This document shows positions 43,953 to 52,534 of a stretch of DNA of 64,000 bases, piece after piece. Source of the stretch: Citricoccus sp. SGAir0253 (GTDB lineage: Bacteria; Actinomycetota; Actinomycetes; Actinomycetales; Micrococcaceae); the NCBI RefSeq assembly GCF_005877055.1, contig NZ_CP039426.1, positions 35,422 to 99,421 on the forward strand. The letters are read 5' to 3'. Every line of letters begins with the position of its first letter. Position 1 is the stretch's first letter. Made by a program: the position numbers and the translations under genes. Under the pieces are notes generated by a model. The model did no database searches. It was not told the origin of the DNA and was given only the letters and a program-made list of their open reading frames with translations.

Positions 43953-43980
43953 AGTGCAGTGCACTTCTGAATTCAGTGCA
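43953..43980. repeat. Short AGTGCA repeats upstream of the recombinase
   Basis: AGTGCA (43953-43958), TGCACT (43960-43965) and AGTGCA (43975-43980) form direct and inverted copies in the 228-base gap before the serine recombinase. They could be recombinase or regulator binding sites. Confidence 0.35.
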
Positions 43981-44104
43981 GTCGGGTTCTGAAACTGACA
44001 CTGACACGCATGGATGGCAGCAAACTGCTTGTCATAAACCAAGTACGAAACATGTATGCTCGCCACAGGTACTCGCGACGGGTTTTGACCCACTGGGGGA
44101 GGGC

Positions 44105-44818
44105 ATGGACAGGCCGGAACGGCTGCAAAATGCGGAGGAGCCGATATTGGTTCCTCAGGGAGTCTCGCTGGGCTATGCCAGGGTCCCCACCGCGGAGCAG
44201 AGCTTGAAGAGTCAGCGGCAACAGCTTGTGGCTGCTGGCTGTTACGACGTGTATGCGGACCAGGGGAAGTCCGGGGCGACGATGGCCCGTCCGCAGCTGG
44301 AGGCGTGCCTGCGCGCCTTGCAGCCGGGGAACACCTTGGTGGTGACCAAGCTCGACCGGCTGGGGCGGACCGTCCGTGGTCTAGTGGAGTTGCTGGACTC
44401 TCTCAAAGACCGTGGGGTGGCTTTCCGATCCCTATCGGAGGGCATCGACACCACGACGCCTCAGGGCCGGCTGATGTTCAACATCGTCGCCTCGGTGGCT
44501 GAGATGGAGCGTGAGCTCATCCGTGAACGCACCATGGCTGGCCTTGCGGCGGCGACCGGCAAGGGCGGTCGACCTCCTCGCCTGCAACCTCATGATGTGC
44601 GTGAAGCACGACGACTCCGAGAAGCGGAGGCGTGGTCGCTGGACCGGATCGCTGCAAAGTTCAAGGTCAGCCGCTCAACGGTGATTCGGGCCCTGCGCCA
44701 GGATGGGCTCTCCGGGGCTGGATACGCTGAGGAAAACCCTGATTCCTCACCCCGGGAGCCCCTTGATGGTCCGAGCGCGCAAACGACACCAGATCGACGG
44801 CCAGGTATCCCTCGATGA
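44105..44818 (+). CDS. Serine recombinase lacking the catalytic serine
   Basis: A 237-residue protein from the ATG at 44105. The resolvase domain is otherwise complete: LGYARVPTAEQSLKSQRQQL, LVVTKLDRLGRTVRGLVELL, EGIDTTTPQGRLMFNIVASVAEMERELIRERT-like segments, and an HTH (SLDRIAAKFKVSRSTVIRAL). But the nucleophile of the conserved YARVS motif is Pro at residue 28, which one base change (TCC to CCC at 44186) would explain. It is probably catalytically dead or a pure DNA-binding protein, unless the base is a sequencing error. The C-terminal 35 residues are a non-conserved tail. Confidence 0.8.
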   Translation: MDRPERLQNAEEPILVPQGVSLGYARVPTAEQSLKSQRQQLVAAGCYDVYADQGKSGATMARPQLEACLRALQPGNTLVVTKLDRLGRTVRGLVELLDSLKDRGVAFRSLSEGIDTTTPQGRLMFNIVASVAEMERELIRERTMAGLAAATGKGGRPPRLQPHDVREARRLREAEAWSLDRIAAKFKVSRSTVIRALRQDGLSGAGYAEENPDSSPREPLDGPSAQTTPDRRPGIPR

Positions 44819-44850
44819 TTTCCTCTTTCCCGAGCCCGAGGAGGTTCGCC

Positions 44851-45263
44851 ATGAACAAGTACGGCAAGTTCGCGCAGGACACGTGGAAGGCCCTGGCTCC
44901 AGCCCAGTACGCCCTGATCCCGGACCCGGAGGCGTGGTTCACGACGCTGGGGACGAAGCGGAGAGCAGCGTGGGGGAGCTGACGGTGCAGATCGCCGGAC
45001 CGGACCCGACCGGGGAGACGTACCTGGAGAAGGTCGGCCGGTTGAACGCGGCGCGGATGCAGGCCGAGGAAATCGTCCGCGCCGAGATGCTGACGCCGCA
45101 GGCCGAGGATCTGACGGGCTCGGACCAGAACGAGGACGAGAGCGAGGACGAGCCGAGCCTGATGTCCGTCCATCTGGAGGCCATGAAGGAGTTGAAGGTG
45201 CTGCACCGGGAGGCGATGGAGGAGCTGAACCGTCAGGAAATGGAGCGCGACCTGAACCAGTAG
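44851..45263 (+). pseudogene. Small plasmid-conserved protein with a one-base deletion
   Basis: An ATG at 44851 behind GAGGAGG starts MNKYGKFAQDTWKALAPAQY and runs to FTTLG. Then the frame is lost at the G4 run near 44933. One extra G would continue it into DEAESSVGELTVQIAG, YLEKVGRLNAARMQAEEIV and so on to the stop at 45263, giving about 137 residues. I recall such a small acidic helical protein just before large methylase/helicase genes on actinobacterial plasmids, but no function is known. Confidence 0.65.
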
Positions 45264-45304
45264 GCGACGCCGGGGCGCCGCCGCAGCCGGCCGACGCGCA
45301 GCCG

Positions 45305-47632
45305 GTGGGCCAGGCTCCCTCGGGGGCGCGGGCGCGGTTCCAGGCCAACCTGGAGGCCCTGCGCACGCTGCGCGAGCTCCAGGAGACCGGCCGGGCCGCC
45401 ACCACTGCTGAGCGCGAGACCCTGGCACGGTGGGGCGGCTGGGGTGCTGCTGGGCTGGCCGAGGTCTTCGACGAGAACCGCTCCGAATTTGCTGCGGACC
45501 GCGACCAGTTGCGCGGGCTGCTGAGCGATGACGAGTACCGGGCAGCCAGCCGAACGGTCATCAACGCCCACTACACCGACCCGGCCATCGCCGCCGAAAT
45601 CTGGCAGGCCCTCCAAGGGCTCGGTTTCGAGGGTGGGCAGGTCTTGGAACCAGGTTCCGGTGCTGGGACGTTCATCGGCCTGGCCCCGGAGGGGGCCACC
45701 ATGACCGGTGTCGAGCTGGACCCCGTGAGCGCGGGAATCTCCCAGGCCCTCTACCCGCAGGCCACGATCCGCGCGGAGTCCTTCGCTGACTCCCGGTTCG
45801 CCGGTGGGCAGTTCGACGCCACCGTGGGCAACGTGCCCTTCGCCCGCACCACCTTGCACGACCCGACCCATAACCAGGGGCGGCATTCGATGCACAACCA
45901 CTTCATCATCAAATCTCTCGCGCTGACCCGGCCCGGGGGAGTCGTGGCGGTCATTTCCACGGCCTTCACCATGGACGCGCAGAACCCGGCCGCCCGCCGA
46001 GAAATCTTCGACACCGCCGACCTGCTCGGCGCGGTCCGCCTGCCCAACGGTGCCCACCGGCGAACGGCCGGCACCGAGGCGCTGACCGACGTGCTGCTCT
46101 TTCGCCGCCGCCTGCCCGAGGAGGAGCCGGGAGACCGGTCCTGGCTGGAATCCCGCCCCCTGGGCGCCGCTGCCGGGAACGAGGTGCGCATCAATACCTA
46201 CTTCACCCAGCACCCGGAACGGGTGCTGGGAACCATCGAGGTCGGCCACGGCATGTACTCGGAGGCGACCGTGACGGTGCGAGCCGAGGACCTGCAGGCG
46301 GTGCCCGCACAGCTGCGCACGCAGCTGCAGGACATCACTGCCACCGCCGTGGCCGCCGGCCGGGGGATGGGCGCGGACCCGCGCACCGTGGAGGAACAGG
46401 CGGTCGCCCGGGTGCCGCAGACCCCGGCCGCCGAACAGGTTGGGCACATCAGTGCTGCCCCCGATGGAACCTTCACCCAGGTCAACCTCGACGGTGCCGT
46501 GGAGCCCTTGGAGGTTCCCCGCACCCAGCAAGCGGAGCTACGCGCCCTGCTGGGCCTGCGCGACGGGGCGCGCACCGTGCTGACCCTGGAAGCGGCCAGC
46601 GTCGAGGACACCGAGGAACTGGCCACCGCCCGCGCCCAGCTGGCCGCGGACTATGCCGGATACGTCGAGCGGTACGGGCCGATCAACCGGTTCAGCGAAC
46701 GCCGCACCGGCCGCACCGATGAGGCTGGCCAGGACATCATGGCCCGCACCCAACCGCGGGTCATGGCTTTGCTGCGCAAGGACCCCTACGGGCCGTTGGT
46801 GCCGGCCCTGGAACACTTCGACGAGGGCACGCAGAGTGCCACCCCGGCGGCCCTGCTCACCGAGCGGCAGGTCCAGCCCCGCAAGCCGGTGCGCGGCGTG
46901 GACACCCCCGCGGAAGCGTTGGCCGTCACCCTGGACACCACCGGTGAGGTCGACCTGGAAGAGATTGCTCTGCTGCTGGGCACCGACCCGGACGAGGCCC
47001 GAACGGCTTTGGGCGATTTGGTCTACGACGTGCCGGGCGAACCGGGGGTGCTGGAGACCCGCGCCGAGTACCTCAGCGGCAACATCCGCCAGAAACTCGA
47101 CGCCGCCACCGAGGCGGCCGCGGAGGACCCGTCCTATCAGCGCAACGTCGCTGCCTTGCAGCAAGTGCTGCCGCGCCCGCTGGGCGCGGACGAGATTGAG
47201 GCGAAGATCGGCTCGGTGTGGATCTCTCCGGAGATCCATGCCGAGTTCCTGGGCGAGCTGATCCGCGACCCGCGCGCCCACGTCGACCGGGCAGCGGGAG
47301 CGAATTGGGAGGTTAAGGCCAGTCGGCATTCCTTTCAGGCCCGCAACGACTGGGGCACCGACCGGATGCCGGCGCCGGACATCTTCAAGGCTCTGCTGGA
47401 GCAGCGCCGGGTCCAGGTCACCGATCCCGACCCGGATCACCCGGAGAGCAACCGGCGCATTCTGAACCCGACGGAGACCACTGCCGCGCAGGAGAAGGCA
47501 CACCTGATCAAGGACCGGTTCCGCGAGTGGGTGTGGGAGGACCCGGAGCGCACCGTGGCCCTGACGGATGAGTACAACAGGCGGTTCAACTCCCTGGTGC
47601 TGCGCGATTACAGCGTCGAGGGGAGCGGCTGA
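45305..47632 (+). pseudogene. DarB-like methylase/helicase, N-terminal segment (methylase)
   Basis: A 775-codon frame from a GTG at 45305. It has RWGGWGAAGL, a class I methylase fold with VLEPGSGAGTF (motif I) at about 120 and VGNVPFAR (in the place of NPPY) at about 178, followed by HNHFIIKSLALTRPGGVVAVIS. It stops as VEGSG at a G4 run (47620-47623), and one extra G restores GERLTLPGLVRTF into the next segment. The whole gene would encode about 1,680 residues with a C-terminal SNF2-type helicase, like antirestriction DarB of phage P1 and related plasmid proteins. Confidence 0.75.
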
Positions 47633-48270
47633 CCCTGCCGGGGCTGGTACGGACGTTCTCCCCGCGACCCCACCAGCGGGCCGCGGTGGCGCGCATGGTG
47701 AGCGAGCCCTCCGTGGGGTTGTTCCACGAGGTCGGTGCGGGAAAGACGGCCGAAATGGTGATGGGAGCGATGGAATTGCGCCGGCTGGGCATGACCACCA
47801 AGCCGGCGGTGGTGGTGCCCAACCACATGCTGGACCAATTTTCGAGGGAGTGGCTCCAGCTCTATCCCCAGGCGCAGATCCTGGCCGCGTCCTCGGCTGA
47901 TCTGCAGGGGGACAAGAGGCGGGAGTTTGTGGCCCGGGCGGCCGCGAACGACTGGGACGCGGTGATCATGACCCGCACGGCCTTCGAGCGGATCAAGCTC
48001 TCCCCGGCGTCCGAGCAGGCCTACCTCGACCGCGAGAACGACCGGATGCGCCAGGAGTTGGCCGCGGCCGGGGCGCGGGCCGCCGAACTGGGGCAACCGT
48101 CGCTGACCATCAAGAAGATGGAAGCCCGCCTGCAGGCGCGCGAGGAGAAGTTGAAGGAGATGCGCGAGCGTCCCGTGGACCCGGGCATCACCTTCGAGCA
48201 GACCGGCATCGACTACCTGATCGTGGACGAGTTGCACGACTTCAAGAACCTCGACACCCCTCGAACATCG
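47633..48270 (+). pseudogene. DarB-like methylase/helicase, middle segment (helicase motor 1)
   Basis: The frame continues with PHQRAAVARM, Walker A GLFHEVGAGKTAEMVMGAM, VVVPNHMLDQF and the DEAH-like VDELHDFKNL, i.e. the first RecA-like domain of an SNF2 helicase, with a coiled-coil insert (MEARLQAREEKLKEMRE). After NLDTP the frame is lost at a C4 run near 48260. One extra C would give SNIADAAIDGSKRAG in the following frame. Confidence 0.75.
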
Positions 48271-50333
48271 CCGATGCGGCCATCGACGGCTCCAAGCGCG
48301 CCGGGGATCTGCACGCCAAGGTCGAGTACCTACGGCACCAGCACGGGGATCGGGTGATCACCGGGGCAACGGCCACACCCATCGCCAACAGCGTCACCGA
48401 GATGTACGTGATGCAGCGCTACCTGCGTCCGGACCTGCTGGCCGAAGCCGGCATCACCGACTTCGACACCTGGGCGGCCACGTTCGGGGAAGTGGTCTCC
48501 GAAATGGAGATGTCGGTGGCCGGCGGGGACAAGTTCAAGATGAAGGAACGCTTCGCCAAGTTCCAGAACGTCCCCGAGCTGCTGAAGATGTTCCACACCT
48601 TCGCCGACGTCAAGACCGCCGAGGACCTGAAGCTGCCCGTGCCTGCCCTGGCAGAACGCGAGGACGGCAAACGGGCCCCGCGGATGGTCACCGTCGAGCC
48701 CAGCGGCGAACTGGAGGAGTACATCCGGGACATCGGGGAACGGGCCGAAGCGGTCCAGCAGCGTCTGGTGGACCCGACCGAGGACAACATGCTCAAGATC
48801 TCTTCCGATGGTCGCAAGGCGGCCCTGGACATGCGGCTCGTCGACCCCGAGCTCGAGGTCCTCGATGGGCAGACCAAGGTCAGTGCCGCCGCGGACCTCA
48901 TCGCGGGGGTGTACGAGGAGAACAAGGACCGGATCTACACCGACCCGGCCACCGGGGAGGCGCACGGGACGCCCGGAGCCCTGCAGATCGTGTTCTGCGA
49001 CCTGGGCACCCCCTCGGAAAACTGGAACGTCTACGACCAGCTCAAGGCCGACCTGATCGCCCGGGGCGTGCCGGGGGAGAAGGTTCGCTTCATGCACGAG
49101 GCGAAGAACGATGCCGAGAAGGGCCGGCTGTTCGCGGCCTGTCGCAGCGGGGACGTCGCCGTGCTGGTCGGTTCGACGCAGAAGATGGGCGTGGGCACCA
49201 ACATCCAGGCTCGGGCCGTGCATCTGGTGGACATGGACGCCCCCTGGCGGCCCGCCGATGTCTCCCAGCGGCACGGGCGCATCATCCGGCAGGGGAATCA
49301 GAACCCGGAGGTGGCCATCTCGCAGGTAGTCACCAAGGGGTCGTTCGACACCTTCATGTGGCAGACGCTGGAACGCAAGTCCCGGTTCATCGATCAGGTC
49401 ATGCGTGGCAAGCTCGACGTCCGGGAGATTGAGGACGTCGGGGAGAACACGCTGTCCTTCGCTGAGGTCAAGGCCATCTCCAGTGGCAACCCGTTGATCC
49501 TGGAGAAGTCCAAAGCGGATCAGGAGCTGTCTCGGCTGGAACGGCTCAGCCGTGCCTGGCATCGCAACCAGTCTTCGCTGGTGCATCGCAAGGACCGGGC
49601 CGAGAAGAAGGGTCGGGCCCTGGTCGAGAGTTTGCCCCGATTGCAGGCCGCGGCCGCGCGCACCACCGGCGACCTTAGCGGTGAAGCCTTCACGATGACC
49701 ATCGCCGGACAGCGCTACGACAAGCGCACCGAGGCGGCTGCCGCCCTGGGCGCGTGGATGCAGGAGAACACGTCTTTCCGGCCGCCCTTCAGTGGGGACC
49801 GGGAAGTAGGAGTGGCGGGGATCATCGCCGGCCACCAGGTGCGGGTGGTGGAAGGCCAGGCGAATCCTTCGGACCTGTCCTCCTCACCGGTGGAGTTCCG
49901 CATCGACGACGCCCCGGGGATCTATGTGGAGGTCGCCCGGGAGGCCGCCCGGAACCCGAGCGTTGGGCTGATCCAACGCCTGGAGAACCAGGTCCGGCGC
50001 CTTCCCGAGGCAGTGGTGAAACACGAACAGCGCATCGAGGAAGCCCGCCAGGAGTACCGGGACGCGGCGGCTGCCCTGGGCCAGCCCTTCAAGCACGAAG
50101 CAGCCCTCGCAGATGCACGCCGGAACGTGGAGCGCATCAACCAGCAAATGGCCGGGCATGACGAGGTGCAGCCCGCCTTGGACCCGGAACTAGAAGCGCT
50201 GCAGAAGCTGCGGGGCGCCGCTTTTCCTTCCCTGCCCACGGCGGCCCGGGCGGCAGTCTCGGCTGCAACCACGGGCCTTTCGCGGGTCCCTGTTCGTGGT
50301 GCCGACCGAGCCGGAGGGATCGACCGGAGCTGA
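48270..50333 (+). pseudogene. DarB-like methylase/helicase, C-terminal segment (helicase motor 2)
   Basis: This frame carries VITGATATPIANS (motif III), LQIVFCDLGTPS, STQKMGVGTNIQARAVHLVDMDAPWRPADVSQRHGRIIRQGNQ-like motifs V and VI in successive short stretches, then a long coiled-coil tail. All helicase motifs are intact, so damage is confined to the two frame breaks. It runs in the same direction as the mobilisation genes and may protect the plasmid in a new host if expressed as a whole. Confidence 0.78.
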
Positions 50334-50386
50334 CTGCAACGCGGGGGTTTCCGGACCGTCAAGAGTTCTGCCGGATGCCTGAGGAA

Positions 50387-50659
50387 CTACCGATCAAGTT
50401 GGTACCAGTGGACCGTCCGGATGACGGCCGAAAGGTCGTCACCTGAGTTTCCTGTGCAACTTTGGCCTGCCGGCGTGGTGGCAGAGACGTGGTACCGCGG
50501 TGACAAGAGTGAGCCACGGTCGAGGATGGTCACCTCGACGTCCTGATGGCCATGGGTGGGACTCTCTCGATGCACGATGAACGTCTCCACACGCCAAGCC
50601 TCACCGTCCAAGGCGTCTTCCAGAAGCTCTACGACCTGACTCGTGTCATTAATGTCCAT
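50387..50659 (-). CDS. Hypothetical protein, 90 residues
   Basis: A small acidic protein from an ATG at 50659 (MDINDTSQVVELLEDALDGE). Strands with VEVTILDRGSLLSPRYHVSATT suggest a compact alpha/beta fold. Lower GC than the backbone. It is one of four small leftward genes between the helicase and oriT. Not recognised. Confidence 0.5.
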   Translation of the reverse strand: MDINDTSQVVELLEDALDGEAWRVETFIVHRESPTHGHQDVEVTILDRGSLLSPRYHVSATTPAGQSCTGNSGDDLSAVIRTVHWYQLDR

Positions 50660-50746
50660 GACCACCATGCTTGTCGCTACAAAGGCCCAAATCAAAAGCG
50701 GAAGCCGTGAGGCAGGCGGGGGCTTGTCGAGAACTGCTCTGGAGCG

Positions 50747-51154
50747 TCATCGCCTACTAGGGACGCGGGAGTAGTGGTCATGGACCGCATTGACTAAGCG
50801 AACGAATGCCTTGTCCTTTTGCGCGGCGTTGGGCTTGGCCGGCATTTCCCCCAAAGCGGCCGCGAGCTTGTAGAAACCAGCGCCCTCATTATTCGAGCCT
50901 TGGTGTGTGACCAGAGCAGAAAGCATGACCCCGTGCTCAGCATGACTCCGACGGGAGATCTCTCCGAGTAAATGACCGACTGCCGCCCGTTCCGACTCCT
51001 GGGCGTAGTTGAAGCCGGGCAATCCCGTCGCTGAGGTCAGCTCTCGATTTAGCTCTGTGTAAGTTGTCATGCCCCGCTCACGTGCCTTGGCGACAAGGAA
51101 GGCTTCGGCAGCCTCGCGCAGTTGCTCCCACTCCAGCTCAGTACGTCCGTACAT
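50747..51154 (-). CDS. Hypothetical protein, 135 residues
   Basis: From the ATG at 51154 (MYGRTELEWEQLREAAEAFL). It contains TTYTELNRELTSATG and then VMLSALVTHQGSNNEGAGFYKLAAALG, a pattern I have seen in uncharacterised actinobacterial proteins. The C-terminal half has HDHY. It is soluble with no signal. Its place among mobilisation-linked genes is the only hint at a role. Confidence 0.6.
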   Translation of the reverse strand: MYGRTELEWEQLREAAEAFLVAKARERGMTTYTELNRELTSATGLPGFNYAQESERAAVGHLLGEISRRSHAEHGVMLSALVTHQGSNNEGAGFYKLAAALGEMPAKPNAAQKDKAFVRLVNAVHDHYSRVPSRR

Positions 51155-51173
51155 ATCGTCACCTCGCTTTGAA

Positions 51174-51470
51174 TTAACCGTGGTCAGTAGTGCTGTTCGC
51201 GGAATCGGAAGATTGGGCATCGGAGGGTGTTCCCGTGGTGGCGCTCCTGCGTCGCTTCGCGGGGCGGAGCTTGTTCAGTTCGGCCTTCGTCCAGCCGTTC
51301 TTCTCGGCATCAGTGAAGGCCTTCTTTTCGGCCAGCTGCGCCTTGCGGAGGGTCTCTTCCGCCTCGACGCGGGCGCTGATGGCGTCGGCAATCTTCTTCA
51401 CCGAGTGCATGCGCTTCTCGGTGAGCTTGCGTGCTTCTTCGAGGATCTGTTCTGAGGTCACGGTAGCCAT
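51174..51470 (-). CDS. Small helical protein, 98 residues
   Basis: Nearly all charged helix: SEQILEEARKLTEKRMHSVKK, ISARVEAEETLRKAQLAEKKAF, then LNKLRPAKRRR and a Ser/Thr-rich tail. A coiled coil is likely. It lies between two other small leftward genes near oriT. An accessory mobilisation or regulatory role is possible but unproven. Confidence 0.6.
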   Translation of the reverse strand: MATVTSEQILEEARKLTEKRMHSVKKIADAISARVEAEETLRKAQLAEKKAFTDAEKNGWTKAELNKLRPAKRRRSATTGTPSDAQSSDSANSTTDHG

Positions 51471-51491
51471 GTACTCAACCTATCGGTCGGC

Positions 51492-51734
51492 TCAGACGAT
51501 TAACAGCTCTGACGTGGACGAATCGACCAGAAAGGCCGGCGGTTGGGAGCGGCGGTCGGGGTCGCGGTGCAGGAAGTAGTCGTCGACTTCGTGCAGCAGG
51601 TAGCGCGGAGTGCTGGTGCCGGGTAAGACGTAGCACTCCGGACCCGCGCCGCTGATCCTGAGGTCGTGCAGCGCCTCGGCGCTGATGCCCCAGCGTGCCA
51701 CGACGTCCTGGGGGGTGATCATCCGAGTCTCCAT
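51492..51734 (-). CDS. Small HTH-like protein, 80 residues
   Basis: From the ATG at 51734 (METRMITPQDVVARWGIS). The segment ITPQDVVARWGISAEAL with the following Gly-Pro turn and PRYLLHEVDDYFLHRD resembles AlpA/excisionase-type winged HTH proteins. It is divergent from mobC across the putative oriT, so it may regulate mobilisation. Confidence 0.6.
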   Translation of the reverse strand: METRMITPQDVVARWGISAEALHDLRISGAGPECYVLPGTSTPRYLLHEVDDYFLHRDPDRRSQPPAFLVDSSTSELLIV

Positions 51735-51806
51735 GGGGTTTGCCTTTCTCTCGCTGCCGTTCTTTTCGGCGAAGACCGAAACACTCGGGTCGGCAGGTTC
51801 AGGCAA

Positions 51807-52135
51807 GTTGGAGGGGCCGGTCGTGGAATACCGGAGCGAGCGAGGAACGAGCGAGTGAGGATATGCCGCGAAAGCCGGGCCCGGAGACTTGCCGGGTTCT
51901 GCCGGGCCAGTACCCTCAGTGGCCGAAAGGAACGCTCGCGTTCAGCCAGTCAGGCGTGCGAAGCGCGCTCCTCCAGCACGGTAGCGGTGACCGGCTGCGC
52001 CGGAGCAAGCTATGCACTTAGGTCCCCTAAGTGGCTCGTCCCCTCGACATTCCGGTCGCGGGTGGGGCACACTGAGCGTGTGGTCCCCGCGCGGGGCGGG
52101 GTCGCTGCGCTGGGCCGAGAGGGAGGGGAGCGTCC
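51807..52135. other. Probable oriT region
   Basis: The gap between the HTH gene and mobC holds no gene. It contains a perfect inverted repeat CACTTAGG/CCTAAGTG (52015-52022 and 52026-52033) with a 3-base centre, followed by GCTCGTCCCC, and upstream GAGCGAG-type short repeats (51835-51860). Inverted repeats just upstream of MobC and relaxase genes are the usual oriT signature, with nicking next to the repeat. The nick site itself cannot be assigned. Confidence 0.6.
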
Positions 52136-52534
52136 GTGAGTGAGCAGACGCCTGGACGGCCCCTGTTTGGCCGTCGTCGCCGTGCCAATGTGGAGGGCGG
52201 TCGGCAGCATCAGCACAAGGTGAAGGTGTCACCGGAGGAAGAGGCCGTGCTGGTCAGGTTGGCGGCCGAGCAGCAGGTCACCATTCCGCGGTTGTTGGTC
52301 GAGTCGGCGTTGGCCTCGGAGTCCTCGGAGACTCCCACGCAACGTAAGCAAGCGATTGCGGAGTTGTTCGCCCTGCACCGCCTCCTGGCGGCGGTGTCGA
52401 ACAACGTCAACCAGATTGCGCGGGCCACCAATGCCACCGGGGAAGCGCAGGCGGAAACGTCCGTGACGCTGGCCAAGGTGCGGCAGGTGGCGGGGCGCAT
52501 CGATGAGGCCATCGACGGGCTGACCTTGTCATGA
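52136..52534 (+). CDS. MobC-like relaxosome protein
   Basis: A 132-residue protein from a GTG at 52136 behind GGGAGGGGAG. After a basic N-terminus, KVKVSPEEEAVLVRLAAEQQVTIPRLL is a ribbon-helix-helix opening and LHRLLAAVSNNVNQIARATNATGE is the conserved NNVNQIAR helix of the MobC family. It binds oriT and helps the relaxase, whose start overlaps its stop (ATGA). Confidence 0.88.
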   Translation: MSEQTPGRPLFGRRRRANVEGGRQHQHKVKVSPEEEAVLVRLAAEQQVTIPRLLVESALASESSETPTQRKQAIAELFALHRLLAAVSNNVNQIARATNATGEAQAETSVTLAKVRQVAGRIDEAIDGLTLS

